A DNA stretch of 64,000 nt from Perilla frutescens (lineage: Eukaryota > Streptophyta > Magnoliopsida > Lamiales > Lamiaceae): assembly GCA_026008535.1 (NCBI GenBank), contig BRKX01000009.1:31128501-31192500 (forward strand). Direction: 5' to 3'. Below, in pieces: positions 11,427 to 21,578 of this stretch. A model generated the notes under the pieces. That model had not been told where the DNA came from and did not search any database. It worked only from the letters and a program-made list of their open reading frames with translations. Position 1 is the stretch's first letter, and each line of letters starts with the position of its first letter. Made by a program: the position numbers and the translations under genes.

Positions 11427-12266
11427 ATGACTCGATCCTCACAAAAAGGAAGTCTAGAATTCAATCCAGAACCGGAGAGGACTTTACGGCGATCGAGGAA
11501 GTTTGCAAGAGAATCTAAAGGAGCTTCCACATCTGATCTGAGAACATTTGATCTTTATTATTTGTTCAAGGAAGACATGGCTAACAACGGGAATCGAGCT
11601 CTCGAGAATGTACCTGAGCCTGAACCTCCAATCAGGGAGTTGGGTCGCCACAGAAATAATCGACCCATTTGCATCGTGCTGCCTAAGATTGCAAATAATT
11701 CTGAGATACGACCTAGTTTCATCCAGGTTTTGCCTAAGTTCAGCGATCTGCCTGGAGAAAGTGCACACAAGCACTTAGCTGAATTTGATCTAGTCTGCTC
11801 GACTCTTCGCCCTCAAGGTTTTTCTGATGATAATTTGAGACTACTAACTTTTTCTCATACTTTGCAAGGCAGGGCTAGAGATTGTCTATTTGATCTTCCA
11901 TCTGGTTCGATTACCACTTGGAATGAGTTGGAAGGACAATTTCTGCGCAAGTTCTTCCCGGAGTCCAGAGCTGCAAATTTGAGGATGGCGATTAGCAGCA
12001 TAAAGCAGAAGCAGAATGAGAGTTTGGCTAATTACTGGGAGAGATTCCAGCAATTGTGCCGTAAATGTCCAGACCACAGGTTCTCTGAATATCAATTGCT
12101 CACTAACTATTTTTACTGTGGCATGTCTACCTTTGACAGGAAAATAGTCGATGCTGCTAGCGGAGGATCATTGACTAACAAGACTCTAGCAGAGGCAAAG
12201 CAGCTCATCATCGACATGGTTTCTGGAGGTCGGCAATATGAGGATGGGGACGATGACCGATACTGA
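11427..12266 (+). CDS. gag: E3 Gag (capsid) ORF
   Basis: A structural protein that would assemble the particle around element RNA. The ATG at 11427 is preferred because E4 has the same MTRSSQK start after the same leader; it is in frame with a longer upstream opening. Residues 75-255 match the plant Retrotrans_gag pattern, including FIQVLPKFSDL, FDLVCSTLRPQGF and FLRKFFPESRAANLRMAI, then YWERFQQLCRKCPDH. It ends at TGA 12264-12266, where E4 has an AGA codon at the equivalent place. The stop is therefore probably a mutation, and Gag was once continuous with the downstream frame, which is in the same phase. Confidence 0.88.
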   Translation: MTRSSQKGSLEFNPEPERTLRRSRKFARESKGASTSDLRTFDLYYLFKEDMANNGNRALENVPEPEPPIRELGRHRNNRPICIVLPKIANNSEIRPSFIQVLPKFSDLPGESAHKHLAEFDLVCSTLRPQGFSDDNLRLLTFSHTLQGRARDCLFDLPSGSITTWNELEGQFLRKFFPESRAANLRMAISSIKQKQNESLANYWERFQQLCRKCPDHRFSEYQLLTNYFYCGMSTFDRKIVDAASGGSLTNKTLAEAKQLIIDMVSGGRQYEDGDDDRY

Positions 12267-14117
12267 TCTGTGAAGGGAATTGAGCGAGCAGATAGCTCCA
12301 ATGTCAATGAGAAGATCGATGCTCTGACTTCTCTGGTTCGAGGTCTAGCTGTAGCACAGACGCAAAACGTCCGTTGTGGAGTGTGTTCAGAAAATGGGCA
12401 TTATATTGATTCTTATCCTACATTGCAAGATCCATCAACCGAACAAGCATGTTATGGATCCGGAGATGCACAGCAAGATGCCCTTAGACGGAGAAAGTAT
12501 GATCCATACTCAAACACATACAACCCAGGCTGGAGGGACCACCCAAACTTTGGTTGGAAGCAGCCGGATCAGAAGATGCCAGGAGTTTTGCCTCCGAGGC
12601 AGCCACAGGGTGGTCAGTATGCCCATACCGACCGTGCTGCACCGAGCATGAATGACATCATGAAGTGTTTGGAGCAGAGCAGTACACTCGTGAACAGTCT
12701 AGCACATAATCAAAAAGCATTCCAGCAGGAGACACAAGCTGCCTTGGGGAGTATGGGCACTCAAATCACCCAACTCGCCACTCAAGTGAACAAGCTACAG
12801 TCAAATCAAGGCAAACTTCCATCCCAAGCTGAAATGAACCCAAAAGGGAATGTTAGCGCTGTCACTTTGCGAAGTGGGAAGGAATTAGCCGAGTTGGAGG
12901 CTAAGAAGACAGAAAGGGAGCCGGAAGAGCACATGAAAGTGCCGAATGAAGAATCCGGAAAAGGAGAAAAACAATCTGCCAAGCCTCTTTCACCTAAGGT
13001 AAGCGTTGAACCAAAAATTTCTAATTCTCAATTGCTAACTGCAGCTCCTTTTCCTTCCAGGTTGATCCGAAACAAGAAAGAGGATGATGAAAAGGAGATT
13101 CTCGAGCTGTTCAAGAAGGTAGAAATCAATTTGCCTCTGATTGATGCTATTAAGAAAGTTCCCAGGTACGCAAAATTCTTGAAAGAACTGTGTGCAAAAA
13201 AGATGAGGTATGGGAAAGATGCGAGGATAAAAGTTGGTGAGAATGTTTCTGTTGTTATTCAAAGAAAATTACCACAAAAATGTAGGGATCCCGGTATGTT
13301 TACTATTCCTTGCATTATTGGTAATAAGAAGGTTGAGAGAGTCATGCTAGATTTAGGTGCATCCATAAATGTTATGCCTCTATCTATGTACAAGGAACTG
13401 CAATTAGGCCCTATGAAAGACACTCGTGTTATCATTCAGTTAGCTGATAGGTCTAATGCATATCCTCAAGGTGTGATTGAAGATGTTCTAGTCAAAGTTA
13501 ATGAATTGATTTTTCCTGTGGATTTTTATATAGTTGACATGGGTGATTCCTTCTCTGCACATACATCTATGATTCTTTTAGGAAGACCATTCATGAAAAC
13601 GGCTAGAACTAAAATTGATGTTGATAAAGGCATGCTTAGCTTTGAATTTGATGGAGATATTGTCACATTTAATATTTTTGAAGCTATGAAGCATGTTGAG
13701 GATCCTGAAGCTTTATATATGATTGATATTGTTGATCAGTTAGTTGATGATTTTGTTGAGAATCATTTCAGGGAAGACAAGCTGGAGCAGGTATTATTTG
13801 GTGGAATGTCTGATACTGCTGCTATAATAGGAGAAGATGAGGAGATTCGAGATATCATCATGCAATTGTATGCCACCAATGAGTTTCCCGATCGGCATCT
13901 ATCAAGTAGTATGCCCATACCGATCAACTCAGAGCCGATTTTTCCATCTGTTGTGAAAGCTCCAGTGCTGGAATTGAAGGTGCTACTAGAGCATCTTAAA
14001 TACGTCTTTCTGGGAGAGAAAGACACGTTGCCTATCATCATCAGCAAGGATCTAAGCACTGAGCAAGAAGAAAGGTTGGTTGAGCTTTTGAAAAGGCATA
14101 AGGGAGCAATTGGCTAG
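12267..14117 (+). pseudogene. pol: E3 Gag C-terminus (zinc knuckle) and aspartic protease
   Basis: Same frame as gag, open until TAG at 14115-14117. A zinc knuckle starts at 12375 (CGVCSENGH), but its last cysteine is tyrosine (TAT at 12414-12416); E4 keeps the cysteine, so RNA binding is probably damaged. A Gln/Lys/Glu-rich linker follows. The retropepsin active-site motif DLGAS lies at 13350-13364, followed by NVMPLSMYKEL and later ILLGRPFMKTA, the usual plant protease pattern. The closing TAG stands where the family usually has a tryptophan codon (G to A change). Palindromes occur at 12612-12633 and 13908-13922. Confidence 0.85.
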
Positions 14118-15426
14118 ACCTTAGCCGATATAAAAGGGATAAGTCCTGATATCTGCATGCACCGGATATTCCTTGAGCCGGATTGCAAGCCATCTAGAGA
14201 TCCACAAGAGGAAATTAAATCCTGTCATGAAAGAGGTGGTGCTCAAAGAAATCCTTAAACTGCTCCAGTTAGGGATTATTTACCCAATTTCTGACAGTGT
14301 TTGGGTCAGTCCAGTGCACGTGGTACCGAAGAAGTCTGGTTTCCAGTTGGTCAAGAATGAGAACAATGAGTTGATTCCCATGAGGCTTCAAACAGGTTAG
14401 CGCATGTGCATAGATTTTCGGAAGCTGAATGATGCTACACGCAAGGACCATTTTCCCTTGCCGTTCATTGATGAGATGCTCGAACGATTGGCGGGAAAAT
14501 CATTCTTTTGCTTCCTGGATGGTTACTCAGGCTACTTCCAAATTTTTGTAGCCCAAGAAGATCAAGAAAAGACAACTTTCATATGCCCGTTTGGAACATT
14601 CGCCTGTCGAAAAATGCCATTTGGTTTATGCAACGCTCCTGGCACCTTCCAACGGTGTATGATGAGTATTTTCTCCGATTTGATTAAAAGCTGTATCGAG
14701 ATCTTTATGGATGATTTTATAGTGCATGGAGACTCCTTTGATCAGTGTTTGGCTAATCTGGACAAGGTTCTTCAGAGGTGCGTTGAAACAGATTTGGTGC
14801 TGAATTTTGAAAAGTGTCACTTTATGGTGAAGCAAGGCATTGTGCTCAGACATGTTATTTCCGAGAAGGGTATAGAAGTGGATAAGACGAAAGTTGATTT
14901 GATTGTGAAGTTGCCTTACCCATCTAATGAGAAAGAAATCCGCGCCTTTTTGGGTCATACGGGTTTCTACCGGCGCTTTATTCAAGATTTTTCGAAGATT
15001 GCGCAGCCTATGACAAAACTGCTGCAGAAAGATGCTCCATTTATCTTTGATGACAAGTGTAAGGAGGCGTTCGATCTTTTGAAAAGCAAGTTGACTTCAG
15101 CTCCAATCATTCAACCACCGAAATGGGGGCTACCTTTCGAGATCATGTGCGATACCAGCGACTTTGCTGTCGGAGCTGTACTTGGGCAAAAGAGTGGGAA
15201 AAATAGCCATGTGATATATTATGCATCGAAGACTCTTAATCCCACTCAATTCAATTACACGACGACGGAGAAGGAGCTGCTTGCTGTGGTTTTTGCTTGT
15301 GAAAAATTCCGTTCTTACCTTGTTGGATCGAAAGTCGTGGTGTATTCTGACCATGCTGCTTTGAAGTATTTGCTCTCCAAAAAGAAATCCAAGCCTCGTC
15401 TCATACGGTGGGTGCTTCTGCTATAA
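14118..15426 (+). pseudogene. pol: E3 reverse transcriptase and RNase H
   Basis: RT would copy element RNA and RNase H would remove it. The frame shifts by one near 14205-14215, where an extra base separates the segment before from HKRKLNPVMKEVV. TAG at 14398-14400 interrupts just before MCIDFRKLN. RT motifs: WVSPVHVVPKKSG (about 14303), FCFLDGYSGYFQI (about 14506), MPFGLCNAPGTFQRCMM (about 14615), and FMDD, the catalytic YxDD variant, at 14704-14715. RNase H acidic residues lie in CDTSD (15151), TEKELLAV (about 15268) and YSDHAALKYL (15349). It ends at TAA 15424-15426, where a glutamine codon is expected (C to T). Confidence 0.88.
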
Positions 15427-16869
15427 GAATTCGACTTGGAGATCAAGGATAAAAAGGGAGCCGAAAATAATGTTGCTGATCATTTAAGCAGGCTGCTGAC
15501 AGAATCCGACGGTATGCCCATACCGGATGATTTTCCTGATGAGCTTTTATTGACAGTTACCGGTGTGATTCCTTGGTATGCTGATTTGGTTAATTATTTA
15601 ACTACTAGGATGTTTCCAAGAGGGACCGGGACAGCGAAGAAGAATAAATTGATGAGCCAAGCAAAATATTTCATATGGGACGACCCCTACTTGTGGAAAA
15701 CTTGTGCTGATCAAGTAATTAGGCAGTGCATTCCCGACGATGAGATCCAGTCCATTCTGACTTTTTGCCATGCTCATGCTTGTGGTGGCCACTTTGGACC
15801 AAAGAGGACAGCTCGTAAGGTTCTTGATTGTGGTTTCTATTGGGAAACTATTTTTAAGGATGCTTATTTCTTCTGTAAGAATTGTGATCGATGCCAACGC
15901 ACTGGCAATATCTCTTCTCGGAATGAAATGCCTCAAGTTCCTATTTTGGTGTGCGAGATTTTTAATGTGTGGGGCATGGACTTCATGGGTCCCTTCCCCA
16001 GTTCATTCGGGAACTCATACATTCTTTTGGCCGTCGACTATGTCTCCAAGTGGATCGAGGTTAAGGCTACTCAGTCTAATGATTCTAAGGTGGTTTCTAG
16101 GTTCCTCAAAACCAATATCTTTCATCGGTTTGGTGTTCCACGTGCTATCATTAGCGATCAAGGCACACACTTTTGTAACCGTACTTTGGAGGCCCTGTTC
16201 AAGAAATATGGAGTTCATCACCGAGTTGCCACAGCCTACCATCCCCAATCCAATGGATAGGCAGAAGTATCTAATCGTGAGATAAAGAGCATTCTTGAGA
16301 AGACAGTAAACCCGAATCGCAAAGATTGGAGTTTGCGTCTGGATGATGCGGTATGGGCATACCGCACAGCTTACAAATCGCCCATCGGGATGTCTCCATA
16401 CCAATTGATTTTTGGAAAGCAGTGCCATCTACCTATGGAATTAGAGCACAAAGCATTCTGGGCTGTAAAGCAGTGTTGTTTTGATCCAGATGTGGTAGGC
16501 CATGAAAGGAAGCTTCAATTACAAGAGCTCGAAGAGATTCGATTAGAAGCTTATGACAATGCTAGCATATATAAGGAGCGTACCAAGTTTCTGCATGATA
16601 AGTATATTCGAAGGAAGACTTTTGAAATTGGACAGAAGGTACTACTCTTTAATGCTCATCTCCGAATCATGCCGGGTAAATTGAAGTCCCGTTGGACGGG
16701 ACCTTACGAAGTTGTGAGTGTCAGTCCTCACGGAGCAGTGGAGATTCGAAGTCTTAGCACTCACCATCTTTTGAAAGTCAATGGGCAATTACTCAAGCCG
16801 TATTTTGCCAGAATGGAGACACCTACTTTTGACGGGGTCAATCTGGTGACCCCCATCATTGTTTCGTGA
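15427..16869 (+). pseudogene. pol: E3 integrase
   Basis: This would insert the DNA copy. N-terminal zinc-binding HHCC is visible (HAHACGGHFGPKRT, then CKNCDRCQRTG). Core DDE residues: D at 15979 (GMDFMGPF), D at 16156 (SDQGTHF) and E at 16264. A premature TAG at 16258-16260, a C-to-T change from CAG, falls two codons before the catalytic glutamate, so the frame ends just short of an intact active site. The rest (WAYRTAYKSPIGMSPY, then the GPY-type WTGPYEVV module near 16693) stays open to the natural-looking end at 16869. The most symmetric palindrome of the family sits at 16348-16365 under VWAYRT. Confidence 0.88.
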
Positions 16870-17064
16870 TCATGCTCTCCTCATGTCGAGCGTCAGACAT
16901 TAAATAAAGGCGCTTCTCGAGAGGCAAGCCGTGTTTTTATTTCATTTTTTTTTTGTTTTTCTGCAATTTAATTTTTTAGTTCGTAATTTTTTTAGTTCGT
17001 TCTATTTATTTTTTTTTATTTCTTTGTTTTTTTTTCTTTCTTTCATTTTTTTTTTCATTTTTTA

Positions 17065-17117
<53 letters not shown>

Positions 17118-17500
17118 TTAATAATAATAATAATAACAGTCTTATGTTTTTTATTGATTCTATTTGATTTATTTTATTTTTCTTTTTTTCTTTAGTGTTT
17201 CGTTTTCTTTTTTTTCTTTACTTAGTTTTTTTTATATATTCTTTTTATTTTCCTTTTTTCGTTTTTACAATTTATAAAATATAAAAAAATATAAAACAAA
17301 TATAGAAGTGTGAAGAGCGGCGTTGCATTGAAGAGAAAATAGGGGGTTTTGAGTTTTTTTTTAGATGTACAATTTTGAAACCATTCCTATTTGGGATTTT
17401 TAATTTTTCTAAATAGATTAATTTATCCCAATCCCTAATTGGTATCAACTTTATCCCCCACATATAATCCCCTCTCCCTTCTTTCTTCTTTTACAAGTCA

Positions 17501-17561
<61 letters not shown>

Positions 17562-17673
17562 TCTTCACACGTCGCGCCGATCTCTCTCATGCTACGCCAG
17601 AACTCCACCGCTGCAACTCCTGCCGACCGCCGCGCCTTTTCACACACACATCACCACCGGTCATGGGTCAGAA
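16870..17673 (+). other. E3 spacer with microsatellites
   Basis: T-rich, non-coding, between pol and ORF3. It contains (AT)n then (AAT)n at about 17066-17135 and a pure (CT)n tract of roughly 55 bp at about 17502-17556. The sequence turns abruptly GC-rich from 17565, leading into ORF3. Confidence 0.75.
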
Positions 17674-18948
17674 ATGGAAGGCCCCACCTCAGTCCCGCGC
17701 CGCCGCCGCTGTGTGCGAGAGAGACGACCTAGCGCCACCCCAAACGCGCGCTGCAGCCGCCGCCACCGCCGCTCCAGACCACCGGCGACCGCTCCACCGA
17801 CGACCAGGCCACCGACGTCTTCTCCCGCTGCCATACCCTCTCCACGTCGGACTCGATTCAAGTCAGTCCCTACGCCTACCCCTTCGACTCGTACGACCCC
17901 GTCACAGCCACATTCTGTTTCTTCTCAACGGACTTCTCCACTGCCTCCGTTTCGTCCTGATGAAGAGGTACATAAACGTTCTCGATTAAATCGAGAACGC
18001 ACTCTACTTGGTCCTCGTCTTTTTGATTGGTCGAATATTGAAGTTCTTGGTGTTAATGAAGCTATTCATGATTATTTTCAAAATGTTGGTTGGGACTTGT
18101 TGCTTGAGAATGATTGCCCGATTTTCAATATGTTGAGTTTTGAATTTCTGTCTACATTTGCATTTGATTCGACTAAGGGGCTTTCTGATTCACATGCGAT
18201 TGTATTTCGTCTAAAGGGCCAGAATTTTAATTTGTCAGTTAATGCCTTGAATGTCTTGCTTGGAGTTGAATCTGACGAGTCATTGCTTGATGAGTGGTAT
18301 GAGTCTGCTGCGTGTGATGTTCCGCATTCTTTTTCTGTGTCTATTGCTGATCGTTGGCGTGAGATGTCAATTGAGGATGATTATGTGCAACGAATGTCTA
18401 AAAGTGCCAATTTAAGAGATGATGGTTTGAGACTGTGCCATAGGTTTGTGTCTTATAATTTCTTTGGTCGTTCTGATGCGATGAATATTGTGACGAAAAA
18501 AAAAATCTTCATTTTACATAGCATGCTTTGGCACAGAAAATTGAATTTTGGGTTTTGGCTTGCACAACAATGGCAATTTAGTGCTAATCATTTTACTGGG
18601 AAAGTTCCTTTAGGGAGCTTCATCACTCTTTTAGCCCAAAAATTGCATGTTGATATTGACAAGGTCATTCACATTCCCGTATCCTATTTTACTTTACATG
18701 ACCTTCGTGCTATGCATTTGCTTTTTGTTAACACTGAAGGCACTTATCAGTTGTCTAGACCGGGTGTCTCTGGCCCGAGTCATTCTTCTAGTGCAGGTAC
18801 TTCTTCTAGTGCCGGCCCTTCCCTTGTTGAGATCCAGAAGCTATTCGAGCGCTTTACTTGTCGGATTATGGACCGACTTGATGATCTTCACAACCGCCTC
18901 AAGGCTGTGGAACAAGCCGTCGCCCACTTCTCCATGTCTTCCTCCTAG
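17674..18948 (+). CDS. E3 ORF3, Athila-type downstream ORF (env-like position), function unknown
   Basis: An intact 424-residue frame after integrase. Residues 1-110 are Arg/Pro/Thr-rich and GC-rich, unlike the neighbouring AT-rich code. Residues about 112-345 form a folded-looking domain (LLGPRLFDWSNIEVL, VGWDLLL, FEFLSTFAF, LNVLLGVESDESLLDEW, HSMLWHRKLNFGFWLAQQW). This resembles the plant-transposon domain often found in this position (Pfam ATHILA ORF-1 / PF20167 type, recalled from memory and not checked). A Ser-rich stretch and a helical, coiled-coil-like C-terminus (about 385-415) follow. I see no signal peptide or clear membrane segment, so an envelope role is not supported. It is the only long E3 frame without a stop. 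Confidence 0.7.
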   Translation: MEGPTSVPRRRRCVRERRPSATPNARCSRRHRRSRPPATAPPTTRPPTSSPAAIPSPRRTRFKSVPTPTPSTRTTPSQPHSVSSQRTSPLPPFRPDEEVHKRSRLNRERTLLGPRLFDWSNIEVLGVNEAIHDYFQNVGWDLLLENDCPIFNMLSFEFLSTFAFDSTKGLSDSHAIVFRLKGQNFNLSVNALNVLLGVESDESLLDEWYESAACDVPHSFSVSIADRWREMSIEDDYVQRMSKSANLRDDGLRLCHRFVSYNFFGRSDAMNIVTKKKIFILHSMLWHRKLNFGFWLAQQWQFSANHFTGKVPLGSFITLLAQKLHVDIDKVIHIPVSYFTLHDLRAMHLLFVNTEGTYQLSRPGVSGPSHSSSAGTSSSAGPSLVEIQKLFERFTCRIMDRLDDLHNRLKAVEQAVAHFSMSSS

Positions 18949-20010
18949 TGACCACATTGTTTGCATTTTCTTCTCTTTGTATAGTTTTTTTTATTTGTGT
19001 TATTTTCTTTTATGCTTTTCTATTTTTCTTTTGGGTCGCTCTCCTCTTTTGCACAGTGAGGACACTGTAGTATCTAAGTGTGGGGGGAGAGTTAGTTTTT
19101 GCATTTTCTTTTCATAAAAAAAGAGAGTTTTATGTGGCTTTTAGTGTGTCAAGTCATTGGCTTACTTGAGATGGATTACATGATAAGAAAGAGCATGATA
19201 TGTGGTTGGTCTTGAGTGGAGGCTTTATCTCTTGTGATTAAAATGTGCACATGCTTGTATGTATTCTTGAATGAGGAAATATGCAGAATTTAATCAAATT
19301 TGTTGAAGCTTACTATATTGTGAGAATTGAGCCTGATGAGCATTATATATGAGAAAGCTCGATTTATTTTCTTGCTGAGTGTATCATACTTGCATGTTGG
19401 ATTTCTGATTTGCCCAGTTGCCATAATCACGCCGTTTTTTGAGTGTCTTTGCATGAAAATGATTAAGGCATTTAGGATTACCCATTACTTTGGCTTAAAA
19501 AATTATCCATGACCTTCATTGTCCATTAGTGAGCCCGTTGTGCCTAATCCATTTATTCTTGATGATAAATAGCCACTAAATAATTAAGCCTTAGCCTTTT
19601 GGCATGCTCTTGTCCCTTGAAAGCATGTAAGTGTATTTTTGGGTTTGAAATGAGTTTAAAGTCTGCTTGAAGATCAATGTGTTGGAGAGTTAATGAATTT
19701 GTATATGTCTCTGTTCTATTCCAAAAAAAAAAAGAAAAAAATGAGAAAAAAAATAAGGAATAGAACGAGCATGGAGTAAAAGGGGATATGCTTAATTGTT
19801 GTCATTTATTTGGTTGCCCTGTGTTATTGAAAGCCAACACTCAATTGGTTTTTGTTGATTTATTTGGGAAGTTGCAGACGAATTTGGTGAATGCAGTTGA
19901 TATGCTTACATGTTTTCAATTATTTGAGCCATTTCATCCTTTTTTATCCTACCTATGCACCCTAGCCCCGCTACAACCAGTGTAAAAAGACCTTTTGATT
20001 TGTGTATAGA
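18949..20010 (+). other. E3 3' non-coding region with G-rich purine tract
   Basis: No coding sequence. TGGGGGGAGAG at 19081-19091 is a purine tract of the sort seen near the 3' end of Athila elements; it lies about 930 bp from the LTR remnant. The true polypurine tract beside the LTR start may have been lost with the start of the 3' LTR. A poly-A-rich run is at 19722-19760. Confidence 0.6.
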
Positions 20011-20542
20011 TCTCAATTTCGAGGGAAGAACAGTCTAAATTCGATAGTCCTGTGTTAGAGTCTATTGGCTTTGAATCGGGTTTCTCTAGTGCATAAAGCT
20101 GTCGGCTCATTAAATCTATAGAGTGTCTCTTACGGTTGTCAGTCGATTAGGGAAATAATTAGTGAAGTGTCTTCCTAATTATTGAGAAGCTAAGGAGAAA
20201 TTAGGCTGCGTCAGTAAGTGTCTTCGGTGGCTATAACTGGTTTGCATGCATTAATTGGAAATATCATTGAGTCAATGATCGGAATAATTAAGCTAGGGTG
20301 GAGTTAATTGGAAGCTAGAATACCTTTTAAATCTGTTAAGAAAACTACATTTGTTTAATTGCTTTTACATTTGGTTTTTACATTATAATCAAAATATTCG
20401 TGTGGAAAGTTGGTTACTGCAAACTGAAGGTTCGAATAGTTCTCACCGGTCCTTTGGGAGACGATCTTGCTTGCTACTATTTTGGATAGTTTGGGCATAC
20501 CGACTGCGTGTCAGATTATTTTTGGTGAAAAAAGACGCACCA
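20011..20542 (+). repeat. E3 3' LTR, truncated (last 532 bp only)
   Basis: It aligns with 10797-11328 of the 5' LTR without a gap (both 532 bp) and ends CA next to the CCTCC duplication. The first 826 bp, the U3 side, is absent. I counted about 17 differences from the 5' LTR by eye. Confidence 0.88.
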
Positions 20543-20894
20543 CCTCCTATGTGCAAATTATGTCAATGAACCTTTATGCTATGTATGTTAATTTAGGGTG
20601 ATAGACGGGCGGGTTGTGTAAGACCTATGAGCCCGATAGGTTAGATGATTGTATGATTTTGTGGATGGGCTTACACGATACTTCTACTTAACACTATGTT
20701 GTATGACAAAATAGATATGATAGATTGTATGTTTTAATTGTGAAAAGTCGATATTGAGAATTATGATGCCTTACCTTTATCATGCTAATTGACCTTAGCT
20801 TCCGCTCAATTAAATATAAACACACCATTATAAGTAAGTAAATTGTATGTTAAGTGACGTGGCCAAACGGAGTGGTTTGGGGCGTTACAAAAAT

Positions 20895-21573
20895 AAAATA
20901 ATATTTAATTAATCTTGGCCATCACTTCGTCTCCACGTCAGTACCGCCCGAGCATCCTTAGCCTGAAAAGATAAATAGCTTTGGGATTAGTGCTATTAAC
21001 TTAATGGGGGTGACTCAATTATCCAGGTTATACAAATATAACAGTAAATACAAGCCATAACATATTTCATCAATAAAGCCCGTAGGCCATCATAACATAT
21101 ATCCCGTAGGATCATCATAAACATTTGAGCTGTAGGCCCATAACATATGTTCGAAGGCCAATATGACCCGTAGGCCAACCTGCACACCGCATATATAAAT
21201 ATAACAAAGATAAGAGTCCATATATATTCTCCGAGAGAATCCCCACCTTTATTTGACTTGAAAACTTAAACTTAGTTAGATCCATGCACACTTGAGAAAT
21301 GTTTGAATGCTTAGTAAAATGCTTTGAAAGTTTTGTGTGATGAAATAAATGAAATGACTCATGTATTTATACTAAAGCTTTGGTGCATGAAAAATGAAAA
21401 CGCCACAATTGTAGGGGATTGATGTGAATCAAATCCCAAATTTTATGAAATGGATTGATGATTGGTGATTGAAAATTGATATGATTTTATGCAATCAATG
21501 ACTTGCTTAAATAAATATATTCTTTTGGAAAAATAGTAACGACCAGTTAAAAATAATTTTTCGGGTCGTTACA
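20895..21573 (-). repeat. E1 5' LTR, second segment after E2
   Basis: It aligns with 4630-5308 of the left LTR and ends GTTACA just before the AGATC duplication. Together with 5749-5834 it makes 765 bp against 764 bp for the other LTR. Confidence 0.9.
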
Positions 21574-21578
21574 AGATC

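Larger units (their letters stand above)
10170..20505. repeat. dispersed GTATG-GG-CATAC palindromes in E3
   Basis: Copies at 10170-10191 and 11275-11294 (5' LTR), 12612-12633, 13908-13922, 15510-15525 and 16348-16365 (coding), and 20487-20505 (3' LTR). The core is GTATG, GG or CC, CATAC. The arms extend to 7-10 bp and vary between sites (AGTC, GGTC, CGG, GCGG) while remaining complementary or nearly so. Coding copies stay in frame. Confidence 0.85.
9971..20542 (+). mobile_element. E3: Athila-type Ty3/gypsy retrotransposon, nearly full length, inactivated
   Basis: Flanked by CCTCC at 9966-9970 and 20543-20547. Order: 5' LTR, tRNA-Asp-type primer site, gag, protease, RT, RNase H, integrase, then an extra ORF in the position of the Athila env-like gene, non-coding DNA, and a truncated 3' LTR. 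The RT-integrase order makes it Ty3/gypsy; the RT motif MCIDFRKLN followed by RKDHFPLPFIDEMLERL and the extra 3' ORF point to the Athila lineage. Gag-pol has five in-frame stops and at least one frameshift. The shared 532 bp of the LTRs differ at about 17 positions by eye, mostly transitions. Confidence 0.92.
5835..20889 (+). mobile_element. E2: Ty3/gypsy-type solo LTR, itself holding a hAT and an Athila element
   Basis: It starts TGTGATACCTCG and ends GGGGCGTTACA, flanked by AAAAT at 5830-5834 and 20890-20894. Removing the hAT (6654-8639 plus one TSD) and E3 (9971-20542 plus one TSD) leaves about 2.48 kb with no primer site, gag or pol of its own, which fits a solo LTR. It has the same module order as the E1 LTR: short CC..GGG palindromes (9395-9600), then a GAGTA..TACTCACCCC block (about 9680-9705), then a GGGGCGTYACA end. 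This suggests a related family in plus orientation. Confidence 0.8.
4545..21573 (-). mobile_element. E1: small minus-strand LTR retroelement, split by later insertions
   Basis: The outer ends are flanked by AGATC at 4540-4544 and 21574-21578. The left LTR is 4545-5308 (764 bp). The right LTR starts at 5749, is interrupted at 5834 and resumes at 20895-21573 (86 + 679 = 765 bp). Both begin TGTGACG and end GTTACA on the plus strand. The primer-binding site beside the right LTR reads on the minus strand, so the element runs right to left. Without its inserts E1 is about 2.0 kb with only 440 bp between LTRs and no gag or pol, so it must depend on another element's proteins. LTR style resembles Tekay/Del-type Ty3/gypsy; the family is inference. 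Confidence 0.88.

Noticed and set aside
17674..18948. E3 ORF3 as a true envelope gene.
   Set aside because: No signal peptide, transmembrane segment or cleavage-site pattern is visible; only its position is env-like.
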